A stretch of 64,000 bases of DNA from an uncultured Haliea sp. (GTDB lineage Bacteria > Pseudomonadota > Gammaproteobacteria > Pseudomonadales > Halieaceae). Positions 27,971-37,544 of this stretch are shown here, in pieces. The translations under genes were made by a program, and so were the position numbers. A model generated the notes under the pieces. The model made no database searches. It was given only the letters and a program-made list of their open reading frames with translations, and was not told the DNA's origin. The stretch spans positions 93,062 to 157,061 of the forward strand of contig CAMYIZ010000057.1 in assembly GCA_947258585.1 (NCBI GenBank). Reading direction: 5' to 3'. Position 1 is the stretch's first letter, and each line of letters begins with the position of its first letter.

Positions 27971-30029
27971 AACAGGCGTTCGCGCTGTCGCCATCGCCGT
28001 GGCCGTCGTCACCGCAGTGGCGACGAACGCCGCCGACCAGCGCCTGGAGCAGATACTGGTGAGCGCCAAGCGCATCAGCGAGGACGCCAGCCGCCTGCCG
28101 CTGGCCTGGTCCGCCGTTGACGAAGGCGATCTCACCCTCATCGGCCACACCCATCCCAACGAAATCATGCAGCAGGTTCCCGGTTCCTGGATCAGCCGCG
28201 GCAACGGCCAGGAAAGCCTGACCGCCCTGCGCTCACCGGTCCTGACTGGCGCCGGTGGCTGCGGCTCCTTCTTCATGGCAGCCGACGGCATCAGCCTGCG
28301 CGCGCCCGGGTTCTGCAACGTCAACCAGCTGTTTGACGCCAACATTGAGCAGGCCAGCCGCATCGAGGTCATCAAGGGTCCGGCGGGTGCCACCTACGGC
28401 TCCAATGCCATGCACGGGGTCATCAACGTCCTCAGCGCGGAGCCGAAACCGGGGGCCGGGCAGCAGCTCGCCCTGGAAACCGGACCCGACGACTATTTTC
28501 GGGGCAAATACCGCCTCGACCATGTCCAGGGCCGGCACGGCGTCAGCCTGCGACTGAACGGCACCACGGACGGCGGTTTCCAGGAGGAATCCGGCTTCGA
28601 TCAGCAGAAGCTCACCCTGCGCCACGATTACGATGGCGATACCTGGTCATTCCAGAGCGTGGTCGATGCCGCCAACCTGAACCAGGAAACCGCGGGCTTC
28701 ATCCAGGGTTTCAAGGCCTACGCGGACGACTCCCTGCGGACCAGCAACCCGAACCCCGAGGCCTACCGCGATGCCTGGTCACTGCGCCTCTACAGCCAGG
28801 CCAGCCGCGAACTGGACAATGGCCAGGTTCTGAGCATCACCCCCTACCTGCGACGCAACCGGATGGAATTCCTGCAGCATTTCCTGCCCTGGCAGTCGCT
28901 GGAGATCAACGGTCACGAGTCCCTGGGGCTGCGCACCAGCCTGCACGGGGAGGCCGACCGGCTGAGCTGGGTCGCCGGCGCCGACCTGGAGTACACCGAT
29001 GGCTGGCTGAGGGAGGAACAGGAGAAACCGTTCAGCCCGAATCAGCCCGAAGGCATCCACTATGACTACGAGGTCGCCGCCAGCACGGGCGCGGCCTTCA
29101 CCCAGCTCCAGTACACCGTGAACGAGCGCTGGACTCTGGACGGCGGGCTGCGCCTGGAATACACCCATTACGACTACGACAACCTGGCCGCGGATGGCCC
29201 CGCCTGCGCCCCGACGGCGACTGCCTGCCGGTTCTTTCGCGTCGCCGATCGCAGTGACAACTTCACCGACTGGTCCGTCAATGCCGGTGCCAGCCTGCAG
29301 TTGCGCCCGGACCACTACGCCTACCTGCGCCTGGCCAACGGCTTCCGGGCGCCGGATACCAGCGAACTGTACCGACTGCAATCGGGCCAGTCGGTGGCCG
29401 ACCTGGACTCCGAAGTAATCGACAACATCGAGCTGGGGCTGCGGGGGAACACCGGGAGCGGGCTGAGCTACGACCTGTCGGTCTACCACATGAACAAGGA
29501 CGAGGTGATCTTCCAGGATGCCGACCGGCGCAACGTCAGCGGCGCCAAGACCGAGCACTATGGGCTGGAGATGAGCCTGGATTACCGTTCACCGGGGTCC
29601 TGGTATACACGTCTGGATGCCACCGCCGCTCGCCACCGCTACGCCAACAACGCCCTGCCGCTGGGGGTAAACGACCCTATCGACGGCAACGATATCGACA
29701 CCGCTCCGCGCCTGTTCGGCAGCGCCCGCTTCGGCTGGGAATTCGCTCCCCGACACGGCACAGCCCCGGTGGCGGAGCTGGAGTGGGTCTATATGGATGA
29801 GTACTACCTTGAGCCGGAGAACCTCTTCAAGTACGAGGGCCACTCGCTGCTCAACCTGCGCCTCAGCAGCCCGTTGACCGCGCAACTGGCCGCCAGCGTG
29901 CGCATCACCAACCTGCTGGACGAGGACTACGCCGAGCGCGCCGACATCGGCTTCGGCCAGTACCGCTATTTCGTCGGCAGACCGCGGAGTGCGTTCGTCG
30001 AACTGCGGTACTCCTGGGGCGAAGGTTAA
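27951..30029 (+). CDS. TonB-dependent outer-membrane receptor
   Basis: A 692-residue receptor. The ATG at 27951 has GAGGGA upstream and lies inside the end of the globin gene. A signal peptide (to about residue 28) is followed by the TonB-box-like LEQILVSAKR, the plug domain (QVPGSWISRGNGQESLTALRSP, IEVIKGPAGATYGSNAMHGVINV) and a long beta-barrel with a final LYSW-type strand. It imports a substrate using TonB energy. The class looks like siderophore/vitamin receptors. The linked globin suggests iron or haem. The C-terminal residue is Gly rather than the usual aromatic. Confidence 0.93.
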   Translation: MSLPQVKTGVRAVAIAVAVVTAVATNAADQRLEQILVSAKRISEDASRLPLAWSAVDEGDLTLIGHTHPNEIMQQVPGSWISRGNGQESLTALRSPVLTGAGGCGSFFMAADGISLRAPGFCNVNQLFDANIEQASRIEVIKGPAGATYGSNAMHGVINVLSAEPKPGAGQQLALETGPDDYFRGKYRLDHVQGRHGVSLRLNGTTDGGFQEESGFDQQKLTLRHDYDGDTWSFQSVVDAANLNQETAGFIQGFKAYADDSLRTSNPNPEAYRDAWSLRLYSQASRELDNGQVLSITPYLRRNRMEFLQHFLPWQSLEINGHESLGLRTSLHGEADRLSWVAGADLEYTDGWLREEQEKPFSPNQPEGIHYDYEVAASTGAAFTQLQYTVNERWTLDGGLRLEYTHYDYDNLAADGPACAPTATACRFFRVADRSDNFTDWSVNAGASLQLRPDHYAYLRLANGFRAPDTSELYRLQSGQSVADLDSEVIDNIELGLRGNTGSGLSYDLSVYHMNKDEVIFQDADRRNVSGAKTEHYGLEMSLDYRSPGSWYTRLDATAARHRYANNALPLGVNDPIDGNDIDTAPRLFGSARFGWEFAPRHGTAPVAELEWVYMDEYYLEPENLFKYEGHSLLNLRLSSPLTAQLAASVRITNLLDEDYAERADIGFGQYRYFVGRPRSAFVELRYSWGEG

Positions 30030-30051
30030 ACCGCTACTCAACCAGGCAGAC

Positions 30052-30099
30052 ACGGCGCGTAAAGCCCCCGAGGCTCCGACCTCCGGATTTACGTGCCGT
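30052..30099. terminator. Candidate bidirectional stem-loop between convergent genes
   Basis: Twelve-base arms (30052-30063 and 30088-30099, core GGCxCGTAAA / TTTACGTGCC) pair with one wobble, in the gap between the TonB receptor and the convergent trpS. No clear T-run follows. Confidence 0.45.
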
Positions 30100-30139
30100 C
30101 GTGCGAGGGAGCGGGCGCAAACCGCCCGCCACCACCCGG

Positions 30140-31147
30140 TCACCGCATAGGTGCTATACCCACAGCTTCCCTGACCTGCGCCAGCAGCGGCACGCTGAAC
30201 GCACGCGCCCGCTCGGCGCCGCGCTGCAGCACCTGCTCAATATGCGCGGGGTCGGCCATCAGCTGCAGGTAGCGCTCGCGGGGGGCCGCCAGCGTATCGT
30301 TGACCAGCTCGAACAGCTGCTTCTTGGCATCGCCCCAGGCGATACCCTGCTCAAACTCCCGGCGCATGCGCGCGGTCTCCTCCGCCGAGGCAAACGCGGA
30401 CCAGATCTGGAACACGGTGGAATCATCGGGATTCTTGGGCTCGCCCGGTTCCAGCAGATTGGTCTTGATCTTGTTGATGGCCTTGCGCAGCTGCTTTTCC
30501 GGCAGGAACAGGGGTATGGTGTTGTTGTAGCTCTTGCTCATCTTGCGCCCGTCGAGGCCCTGCAACACCGCGACGTGATCCTCCACCTCGGCCTCCGGCA
30601 GGGTGAATAACGGCGCGAAATTGTGGTTGAAGCGCTGGGCGATGTCCCGGGCCATTTCCAAATGCTGGATCTGGTCGCGACCGACCGGGACCTTGTGCGC
30701 ACCAAACATGAGGATGTCAGCCGCCATCAGCATCGGATAGCTGAACAGGCCCATGGTGACGCCGAAGTCCGGGTCCTCACCCGCCTCCTCATTGGCCTGC
30801 ACTGCAGCCTTGTAGGCGTGAGCGCGATTCATCAGACCTTTGGCGGCGTTGCAGCAGAGGATCCAGGTCAGCTCGGTGATTTCCGGGATGTCGGACTGGC
30901 GGTAGAAGACCGCGCGTTCGGTGTCCAGCCCCAGCGCCAGCCAGGTCGCGGCAATTTCCTTGCTGGACTGGCGGACGAGGGCCGGATCCTGGCACTTGAT
31001 CAGGGCATGGTAGTCCGCCATAAACAGAAATGACTCGGTGTCGGCGGCGTTGGACGCTGCTATCGCAGGGCGTATCGCGCCGACAAAATTGCCCAGGTGG
31101 GGCGTGCCGGTAGTGGTGATGCCGGTGAGAACGCGTTGTTTGCTCAT
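30140..31147 (-). CDS. trpS: Tryptophanyl-tRNA synthetase
   Basis: Class I aminoacyl-tRNA synthetase of 335 residues, the compact bacterial length. The HIGH-type motif is TPHLGN (residues 15-20), and the KMSKS motif is present in full ([10 protein letters not shown]). It charges tRNA-Trp in the cytoplasm. It faces the TonB receptor gene convergently and lies 81 bases from the M18 aminopeptidase upstream on the same strand. Confidence 0.96.
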   Translation of the reverse strand: MSKQRVLTGITTTGTPHLGNFVGAIRPAIAASNAADTESFLFMADYHALIKCQDPALVRQSSKEIAATWLALGLDTERAVFYRQSDIPEITELTWILCCNAAKGLMNRAHAYKAAVQANEEAGEDPDFGVTMGLFSYPMLMAADILMFGAHKVPVGRDQIQHLEMARDIAQRFNHNFAPLFTLPEAEVEDHVAVLQGLDGRKMSKSYNNTIPLFLPEKQLRKAINKIKTNLLEPGEPKNPDDSTVFQIWSAFASAEETARMRREFEQGIAWGDAKKQLFELVNDTLAAPRERYLQLMADPAHIEQVLQRGAERARAFSVPLLAQVREAVGIAPMR

Positions 31148-31228
31148 GGGTGTCCCGATCTCATAAAAGCCCGCGATTCTAGCGCTTCAGCGCGCCGCTG
31201 GCTATTTCCAGCCCGAATCCACCAGGAC

Positions 31229-32536
31229 TCAGCCTGGTGTCAGCGAGCCGGGATGGTTGTAGAAGCGGCGCAGTACCCGCGCCAGGTTGCAGGCGTCCTC
31301 GCTGCCAGCCAGCTCGCGAATGGAATGCATGGCAAAGGTGGGCACGCCGATATCCAGGGTGCGGATGCCCGTGCCGCCGGCGGTGATCGGGCCAATCGTG
31401 CTGCCGCAGGCCATGTCGGTGCGCACGACGAAGCTCTGCACTGGCACCTGCTCCTGCGCCGCCAGCAGGCGGTAGAGACCGGCGGTTTCCGCGTTGGTCG
31501 CATAGCGCTGGTTGGCGTTGATCTTGATTACCGGGCCGGCGTTGAGCCTGGGACCGTGATTGTCGTCGTGCTTGTCGGCGTAGTTGGGGTGAATGCCATG
31601 GGCATTGTCGGCGGAAATCATCATCGAGTTCTGTACCAACTGGCCGAGGCGCTCCTCGGTACCGGCAATACGGCGCAGGGTCGACAGCAGCATTGGACCC
31701 TGGGCTCCGGAGCTGGACAGGCTGCCCACTTCCTCGTGATCGTTGCAGACCAGCAGACAGCTCTGCCGGCCATCCCCCTGCAGCAGCGCCTGCAGTCCGG
31801 TAAAGCAGCTCAGCAGATTGTCGAGGCGGGCCGAGGCGATAAACTCCTCCCGCAGGCCCACCAGAGCCGGGGGCTGGGTGTCGTAGAAGCCCAGCTCATA
31901 GTCCAGCACCCTGTCGGCGCCACAGTGCGGGTGCTCTTCCAGCAGGCGCTCGCGCAGAAGGTCGCGGAAATCGGGCACCGCGGCATTGGCCTGCAAGGCC
32001 AGCACCGGCAGAATGTCGGTCTGTGGATTGATACTGCGGGACTGATTGGCCTCCCGGTCCAGGTGGATGGCGAGGCTGGGAATGACCGCCAGCGGACGGC
32101 GGAAATCCAGCAACCCGGTGTGCAGCCGGCCGTCCCGGTCGGCGTAACTGACCCGCCCGGCCAGGGACAGGTCGCGGTCGAACCAGGGGTTCAGGAGTAC
32201 GCCGCCATACACTTCCACCCCGAGCTGGAAGTAGCCCGAGCGCTGCTTCTCTGGCGCTGGTTTGACCATCAGGCAGGGGCTGTCCGTGTGGGCGCCGACC
32301 ATGCGCATTCCGGTCTCCGGCGCGGAGTCGGTACCGACCGTGAACGCCAGCAGGGAGCTGTCGTTGCGGGTCAGGTAGCAGCGCTGCCCGGGCTGCAGCT
32401 TCCAGTCCCCGGCCGTTGGCAACCGCGCAAACCCGGCGGCCTCCAGCCTGGCCACCAGCGCCGCCACGGCGTGAAACGGAGTCGTGGCTGCAGTGAGAAA
32501 CGCCAGGAGATCACTGTTGAACTGTTGTGGTGTCAT
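31229..32536 (-). CDS. apeB: M18 family aminopeptidase
   Basis: A 435-residue zinc aminopeptidase of the aspartyl aminopeptidase family. Metal-ligand motifs: [17 protein letters not shown] with its Glu pair, and the C-terminal MHSIRELAG. It removes N-terminal (often acidic) residues in the cytoplasm and normally forms a dodecameric tetrahedral complex. The length and motifs match the family (apeB-like). Start ATG at 32536. Confidence 0.93.
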   Translation of the reverse strand: MTPQQFNSDLLAFLTAATTPFHAVAALVARLEAAGFARLPTAGDWKLQPGQRCYLTRNDSSLLAFTVGTDSAPETGMRMVGAHTDSPCLMVKPAPEKQRSGYFQLGVEVYGGVLLNPWFDRDLSLAGRVSYADRDGRLHTGLLDFRRPLAVIPSLAIHLDREANQSRSINPQTDILPVLALQANAAVPDFRDLLRERLLEEHPHCGADRVLDYELGFYDTQPPALVGLREEFIASARLDNLLSCFTGLQALLQGDGRQSCLLVCNDHEEVGSLSSSGAQGPMLLSTLRRIAGTEERLGQLVQNSMMISADNAHGIHPNYADKHDDNHGPRLNAGPVIKINANQRYATNAETAGLYRLLAAQEQVPVQSFVVRTDMACGSTIGPITAGGTGIRTLDIGVPTFAMHSIRELAGSEDACNLARVLRRFYNHPGSLTPG

Positions 32537-32585
32537 GAGCTAAACAACCTCGCATCCGGGGAAACAACGGGCGGCAACGCGAACT

Positions 32586-33389
32586 TCAAACCAGCCAGAG
32601 CGCATAGAGCAGGCCAGCCAGCGCGATACGGTAATAGACAAAGGGCATCAGGCCCAGGCGCTCAAGCAGGCGCAGGAACAGGCTGATACAGCCGTAGGCT
32701 GTGACTGCAGCCACCAGTGCCGACACGGACAGCAGCAGCCAGTCCACGGGCGCGCTCTGCTGTACCAGTTGCAGTCCTTTCAGCAGGCCGGCGCCGGCAA
32801 TAACGGGAATTGACAGCAGGAAGGCGAAGCGGGCTGCCGTGGCCCGGTCCAGGCCGAGCAGCAAACCCGCGCTGATGGTGATGCCGGAGCGAGACACTCC
32901 CGGCACCAGCGACAGTGCCTGTGCCAGGCCGATCACCAGCGCCACCCCCGCCACCAGCGGCATCCCGCGGGCGCCACTGCGGGCGCGCCAATCCGCCAAA
33001 CCCAGCAGTAAACCGAACACCAGCGTCGTGGTGGCAATCACCGGCAAGGTACGAAGTTGACTCTCGACGTACGCGTCCGCCAGGAACCCGACCACACAGA
33101 CCGGCACAGTGGCCAGGGCCAGGTACCCGACCAGGCGAACATCGCCATTGACCGGCTGCCCGCGCAGCAGGGCTGTGCAGCTCACGGTCATCTGCCACAA
33201 CTCACTGCGGTAGTACAGCACAACCGCCAGCAGCGTACCCACGTGTACCGCAACGTCAAACGCCAGGCCCTGATCTTCCCAACCGAACAGCAGGGCCGGG
33301 AGCACCAGGTGTGCGGAGCTCGATATCGGCAGAAACTCCGTGAAGCCCTGCACCAGGGCCAGCACCACCGCCTGTACCCAGTCACTCAT
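32586..33389 (-). CDS. uppP: Undecaprenyl-diphosphatase
   Basis: BacA/UppP-family membrane phosphatase of 267 residues that recycles undecaprenyl pyrophosphate for peptidoglycan synthesis and gives bacitracin tolerance. Signatures: QGFTEFLPISSSAHL near the start (conserved Glu and Ser) and GVSRSGITISAGLLLGLDRATAARFAFLLSIP in the second half. Seven to eight membrane helices. The ATG at 33389 overlaps the tsaB stop by four bases, so the genes are coupled. Confidence 0.95.
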   Translation of the reverse strand: MSDWVQAVVLALVQGFTEFLPISSSAHLVLPALLFGWEDQGLAFDVAVHVGTLLAVVLYYRSELWQMTVSCTALLRGQPVNGDVRLVGYLALATVPVCVVGFLADAYVESQLRTLPVIATTTLVFGLLLGLADWRARSGARGMPLVAGVALVIGLAQALSLVPGVSRSGITISAGLLLGLDRATAARFAFLLSIPVIAGAGLLKGLQLVQQSAPVDWLLLSVSALVAAVTAYGCISLFLRLLERLGLMPFVYYRIALAGLLYALWLV

Positions 33390-34084
33390 GGCCGTGGCCC
33401 CTGCTCCGCCAGTTTTTTCCAGCTGATCTCGTCGCGGATATAGACGGGGCAAACCTGTTCCGCGCTCTGCCGGGCCCCTGCCTGCCATTCCCGGCAGGCC
33501 GCCGGCAGCAGGTCCCGGGCACTGGGTAGCAGCGCGGGGTAAGCAGAGCGGAAGCGCACGCTGACAGGCGCGGGCATCGCGTCCCGGTAATCCAGCCCGC
33601 CGCCCAGCGCGACCAGGGCATCAGCGCCTGGCAGAACCAGCGCCGCGGGCTTGTCCACCCGGGCGCCTACAAGCTCCTCAACCTGCCCATCGTCAATCCT
33701 GTACAGCGCCCAGTACAGCTCACCGATATGGGCGTCCAGCGTGCTGAGCACCAGATCGCCCTCGACGGCATGCCCGAGCCGCAGGGCCGCATACACCTGG
33801 CAGGCCAGGGTGGACACCGGCAACGCCGGCAGGCCGGCGGCAAAACACAGACCCTGTACTGCGCTGGCGGCGATGCGCAGCCCGGTGAACGAGCCCGGCC
33901 CACTGCCATAGGCAACGGCATCCAGCCCCACCGGCCCTGCCGGCATCAGCTCCCGCAACATTCCCAGCAGGAGCTGGTTGTGGCGGCGGGGAGCGATTGC
34001 GTGGCGCGCAGTGACCTCGCCGTCGCGGTACAGCGCGACAGAGCAGGCTTCCGTTGATGTATCAACTGCCAGGATGCTTGTCAT
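33386..34084 (-). CDS. tsaB: tRNA threonylcarbamoyladenosine biosynthesis protein TsaB
   Basis: TsaB (YeaZ), 232 residues, an ASKHA-fold partner of TsaD in making t6A37 on ANN-decoding tRNAs. Signatures: ILAVDTSTEACSVAL at the N-terminus and VAYGSGPGSFTGLRIAASAVQGLC. ATG 34084 is chosen, since the alternative GTG at 34114 has no better site. It is upstream of and overlaps uppP. Confidence 0.95.
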   Translation of the reverse strand: MTSILAVDTSTEACSVALYRDGEVTARHAIAPRRHNQLLLGMLRELMPAGPVGLDAVAYGSGPGSFTGLRIAASAVQGLCFAAGLPALPVSTLACQVYAALRLGHAVEGDLVLSTLDAHIGELYWALYRIDDGQVEELVGARVDKPAALVLPGADALVALGGGLDYRDAMPAPVSVRFRSAYPALLPSARDLLPAACREWQAGARQSAEQVCPVYIRDEISWKKLAEQGPRP

Positions 34085-34217
34085 AGAATCCGTTGTCGGG
34101 ACATTCTGGGGCACTTGCCGACAGTAACAGCAGCGTCGGCGCCAAGGCGCGGATTATCCCACAGCCGGGCTCCGGCAAGAACCGCAACCAGAGACAAAAA
34201 GGGTGAGTCATACAGAA

Positions 34218-34790
34218 ATGGGGATACAGCTCAGCGCGCTCATTCTCGCAGGTGGCGCCGGCCGCCGCACCGGCGGCAGGGACAAGGGCCTGCTCATACT
34301 GGAGGACAGACCGCTGGTCGCCTGGGTCAGTGAGCGACTGCGCCCACAGACCTGCCATTTGCAGATCAGTTGCAACCGCAACCTCGAAGCCTATGCCAAC
34401 TACGCCGATGCGGTGTTCAGCGACCGCCTGCAGGGATATCAGGGACCGCTGGCCGGGCTGGAGGCACTGCCGCCGGACCACTCCCGGGAATTACTGCTGG
34501 TGGTGCCCTGCGATACGCCGCATCTGCCCGCGGACCTGGGCCTGCGTTTGTACCGGGCGCTCATCGCCCAGCCGGACAACTGTGACCTTGTCTATGCCAC
34601 TTCCAACGGGCGGCAGCACTACCTGCACACGCTGCTGCGACGGCGCTGCCTTGCCTCCCTGCCGAAGTACCTGGCGCGGGGCGGGCGTTCAGTGCGCGGC
34701 TGGCATGCCGGGCTGAATTGTGTCGGGGTGGAATTTGCAGATGCCGGCAATGCTTTCGCCAACTACAACGAGCTGCCGGATCTATCATGA
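34218..34790 (+). CDS. mobA: Molybdenum cofactor guanylyltransferase
   Basis: MobA, 190 residues, which attaches GMP to molybdopterin. The GTP-binding start reads LILAGGAGRRTGGRDKGLL, and VPCDTPHLPADL carries the metal-binding Asp. ATG 34218 has GGTGAG ten bases upstream; GTG 34203 is the alternative. It is followed by a shared terminator with the convergent H1-like gene. No other molybdenum cofactor gene is in the window. Confidence 0.9.
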   Translation: MGIQLSALILAGGAGRRTGGRDKGLLILEDRPLVAWVSERLRPQTCHLQISCNRNLEAYANYADAVFSDRLQGYQGPLAGLEALPPDHSRELLLVVPCDTPHLPADLGLRLYRALIAQPDNCDLVYATSNGRQHYLHTLLRRRCLASLPKYLARGGRSVRGWHAGLNCVGVEFADAGNAFANYNELPDLS

Positions 34791-34807
34791 CATTGCCAAA
34801 ACCAAAA

Positions 34808-34835
34808 AACCCGCGCCAGTCACCTGGCACGGGTT
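34808..34835. terminator. Bidirectional rho-independent terminator
   Basis: Arms AACCCGCGCCAG (34808-34819) and CTGGCACGGGTT (34824-34835) around the loop TCAC, with one mismatch. It is flanked by an A-rich run on the left and TTTG on the right, so it forms a hairpin plus T-tract in both directions. It serves mobA (plus strand) and the H1-like gene (minus strand). Confidence 0.8.
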
Positions 34836-34854
34836 TGTTGCCTGGCACCTGACG

Positions 34855-35721
34855 TCAAGCGCTGGCTGGCGCGGCCTTGGCCCGGGTCTTCTTCCGCGCT
34901 GCGGATTTTGGCGCCGCCTTGGCTCTGGTTCTGCCCGCCGCAGACTTCGCTTTCCTGGGAGCCGCCTTTGCTTTCTTTGGTGCGGCTTTCTTTGGCGCGG
35001 CCTTGGCTTTCTTTGGCGCGGCCTTTCCTGCTGTCTTGGCCCTGGCTTTACGTTTGGGTGCCGCTGCCGCCGGAGCTACTGAATCGGCCAGGGAATCCGC
35101 GGCCTCGGTGAGTGACTTGCGTCCAGCCCTGGCTTTCTTGAAAGCGCTCCTGGTGGCTGCCTCGGCCTGCTTCTCGGCAGCACGCAGTTGACCCAGCACT
35201 TTCTTTTCCAGCGCCGAGATTTTTGCCGCATCAGCCTTGGCGCGCTGCTTGGTCCATTTCTTGGCGTGTTTGGCCAGAGCCCTGGCCTTGTCGATTTCCG
35301 CTTTGGCGGCCAGTTCAGCTTTCTTTTCCAGAAGCCGTTCCTGAGCAGCGAGCTGTTTGGCGACGAGCTTCGCATCCGCGACGATTTCTTTCACTCGCTG
35401 ACGCGTTTCACGCAGCTTGCCTTGCGCGGTTTCCAATCGAGCGTTGGCTCGCGCCACGGCATTGGCAGCCACTTTTTTGGCTCGCTCATCCGCTTTCGCC
35501 CGCGCTGCCTTTACCCGGGCCCGGGCGTCAGCCAATGCTTTTTTTTCTGCCGCAACTGTAGCCTGCAGTTTCGCCAATGCTTCACGGGATTTTTTCTCCG
35601 CCGTTGAAACTACCGATGCCTTCCTGGCTGCACCGGAGGCAGCCTGCTTGCGCGGCGCCTTTTTTGCCGGCGTTTTACGCGCAGCCGTTTTTCTTGTCGC
35701 TTTGCTCTTGGCTGTTGCCAT
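34855..35721 (-). CDS. AlgP/histone H1-like Lys-Ala-rich protein
   Basis: A 288-residue, very basic protein. The N-terminal tail and the C-terminal third are Lys/Ala/Pro repeats (KAAPKKAKAAPKKAAPKKA), like the C-terminal arm of histone H1 and AlgP of Pseudomonas. The middle (about 45-200) is a charged, coiled-coil-like helix (ALADARARVKAARAKADERAKK...). Probably binds DNA without strong sequence preference. ATG 35721 has GGAGAG eight bases upstream. The role in this organism (nucleoid structure or polysaccharide regulation) is inferred from the family. Confidence 0.85.
   Translation of the reverse strand: MATAKSKATRKTAARKTPAKKAPRKQAASGAARKASVVSTAEKKSREALAKLQATVAAEKKALADARARVKAARAKADERAKKVAANAVARANARLETAQGKLRETRQRVKEIVADAKLVAKQLAAQERLLEKKAELAAKAEIDKARALAKHAKKWTKQRAKADAAKISALEKKVLGQLRAAEKQAEAATRSAFKKARAGRKSLTEAADSLADSVAPAAAAPKRKARAKTAGKAAPKKAKAAPKKAAPKKAKAAPRKAKSAAGRTRAKAAPKSAARKKTRAKAAPASA
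34951..35030 (-). repeat. Tandem 15/21-base coding repeats in the H1-like gene
   Basis: Short imperfect direct repeats built on GCTTTCTTTGGCGCG recur three to four times, giving the KAAPKKA-type repeats of the C-terminal arm. Such tracts expand and contract by slippage; unit number may vary between strains. Confidence 0.75.
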
Positions 35722-35874
35722 AATTTCACTCTCCAAGCGTTATATTTTCGAACCACCAAAAAGAAAATAACAACATTCTCAAGAGCTTACAACAGAGTTT
35801 TTATAATGCAGGAAGTAGTAAAAAGCACAAGGGGGGAGAAATTGTTTGCAGCGGAGAGAAAAAAATCGTGGGGC

Positions 35875-35892
35875 GGGCGAATCCATTCGCCC
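35875..35892 (-). terminator. Candidate terminator downstream of adk
   Basis: Palindrome of 8-base arms GGGCGAAT and ATTCGCCC with a two-base centre, 30 bases past the adk stop. Reading on the minus strand, a run of seven T follows ten bases later. The offset T-run makes it a moderate candidate. Confidence 0.4.
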
Positions 35893-35922
35893 GAACTTGT
35901 TGAAAACAGCTTTATTTACAGT

Positions 35923-36570
35923 CTAAACACCCAGTACGGTGAATACTTTCCGGCGAATGTCTTCGACGCTGCCAACGCCCTCTACGCGATGGCAGGCAGG
36001 CGCAGCGGGTCCGGACATGGACTGATAAAAATTCACCAGCGGACGTGTTTGCTGCTGATAAACATCAAGACGCTTGCGCACCGTGTCTTCCTTGTCGTCG
36101 TCTCTCTGCACCAGCAACTCACCTGTTTCATCGTCGCGACCTTCCTGCCTCGGCGGATTATGCTGGATATGATAGACACGGCCGGAGCCTGGATGTACGC
36201 GACGACCACTCAGTCGCGCGACGATTTCTTCGTCATCGACTGCGATTTCTATTACGTGATCGATGTCCACACCCGCGGCAACCATCGCCTCTGCCTGGGG
36301 AATCGTGCGCGGAAAACCGTCGAACAGGAAACCGCCCGCACAATCGGGCTGCTTGATGCGTTCCTTGACCAGACCAATAATGATGTCATCGGAAACAAGT
36401 CCACCGGCATCCATGACCTGCTTTGCGGCCAGGCCGAGTTCGGTTTCAGCTTTCACTGCTGCCCTCAGCATATCGCCGGTGGATATCTGGGGAATGCCGA
36501 GCTTTTCGGTGATGAACTTGGCCTGTGTGCCTTTGCCTGCGCCGGGAGCGCCAAGAAGTATCAATCGCAT
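35923..36570 (-). CDS. adk: Adenylate kinase
   Basis: Long-form adenylate kinase (215 aa) that balances ATP, ADP and AMP. The Walker A loop [10 protein letters not shown] is at residues 7-16, the AMP-binding and LID parts follow ([26 protein letters not shown]), and the C-terminus is KVFTVLGV. The LID lacks the four-cysteine zinc site, as usual in Gram-negative enzymes. The GC content is lower than average here. A divergent stretch of about 150 bases separates it from mazG. Confidence 0.96.
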   Translation of the reverse strand: MRLILLGAPGAGKGTQAKFITEKLGIPQISTGDMLRAAVKAETELGLAAKQVMDAGGLVSDDIIIGLVKERIKQPDCAGGFLFDGFPRTIPQAEAMVAAGVDIDHVIEIAVDDEEIVARLSGRRVHPGSGRVYHIQHNPPRQEGRDDETGELLVQRDDDKEDTVRKRLDVYQQQTRPLVNFYQSMSGPAAPACHRVEGVGSVEDIRRKVFTVLGV

Positions 36571-36721
36571 TCAGGTGAATCCTCAATGTATAAAGGGCGG
36601 CTGTCGCAATGGTAATTGCAGGTAGTGTGCGCTGCCGGATAATCGGAGGGAGGTAACCATACACAGGGGCAGGACATTGCACAAGCCCCGGTCCCGGGCA
36701 CGGGAATGTGCCAAGCGGGCC

Positions 36722-37534
36722 TCACCGGGACGCTTTCGCGCTGCGCCAGAGGGCGTCGAGTTCCGCCGCAGTCAGCGACGCGAGATCTGTCTTGCCGGCA
36801 CCCGCTGCCGATGTTTCCATAACGCGAAACCGTGCTTCAAACTTCGCTGATGCCTGGCGCAACGTCGCTTCCGCATCCAGACCCAGCTGTCTGGCAAGGT
36901 TGACACAGGTAAACAGCAGGTCACCCATCTCATCGGCGACAGCAGACTGCGAACCGGACCTGAGCGCTTCTTCCAGTTCGCCGCGCTCTTCATCCAGTTT
37001 GGCCAGCACCGCACTCGGGTCAGGCCAGTCAAAACCGACCAGGGCGGCGCGCTTTTGCAGTTTCTGGGCGCGCGGCAGTGCCGGCAGGGCTGCCGGGACG
37101 TCATCCAACACACCGCCCTGGGCGCGCCCGGCACGCTCCTCGCGCTTGATCGCCTCCCAGGACCGCTTTACCTCAGCCACATCCACCGAGCCGTCAACAA
37201 CACCCTCAATCTCCCCGCCGGCGAACACATGTGGATGGCGCCGCAACAGCTTGTCGACCAGGGTATGGACAATTTCCCGGAAGGAAAACAAACCCTGTTC
37301 CTCCCCCAGGCGGGCATAAAAAATCACCTGGAACAGCACATCGCCGAGTTCCTCGGCAACATGCGGATAATCTCCGTGTTCAATGGCTTCTGCCAGCTCA
37401 TAGCACTCTTCCAGGGTCGAGGGCACAATGCTGCGAAAGTCCTGTTTCAGGTCCCACGGGCACCCGCCCACGGGATCACGGAGGCGCTGCATGACGCGCA
37501 GCAGGTCGTTCACCGTATAGTGTTCCCGGGTCAC
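36722..37534 (-). CDS. mazG: Nucleoside triphosphate pyrophosphohydrolase MazG
   Basis: A 270-residue MazG that hydrolyses NTPs to NMP and PPi. There are two MazG domains: the first with GGCPWDLKQDF, then EECYELAEAI and EELGDVLFQV (metal-binding ExxE/ExxD), the second with ERGELEEAL and DEMGDLLFTCVNLAR. The start is GTG at 37534 with AGGA upstream, ten bases after the relA stop; reading from 37564 would overlap relA. The relA-mazG order is conserved in gammaproteobacteria and links it to (p)ppGpp control. Confidence 0.94.
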   Translation of the reverse strand: MTREHYTVNDLLRVMQRLRDPVGGCPWDLKQDFRSIVPSTLEECYELAEAIEHGDYPHVAEELGDVLFQVIFYARLGEEQGLFSFREIVHTLVDKLLRRHPHVFAGGEIEGVVDGSVDVAEVKRSWEAIKREERAGRAQGGVLDDVPAALPALPRAQKLQKRAALVGFDWPDPSAVLAKLDEERGELEEALRSGSQSAVADEMGDLLFTCVNLARQLGLDAEATLRQASAKFEARFRVMETSAAGAGKTDLASLTAAELDALWRSAKASR

Positions 37535-37544
37535 CTCAACATTC

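Noticed and set aside
34951..35030. Tandem repeats considered as a CRISPR or satellite array
   Set aside because: The units are short, in frame, and encode the Lys-Ala-Pro arm of the H1-like protein; there are no spacers.
36587..36615. TTACCA-N17-TATACA on the minus strand as the adk promoter
   Set aside because: The spacing is ideal, but transcription would begin after the GAGG ribosome-binding site at about 36582-36585, leaving a leader of only about ten bases without it.
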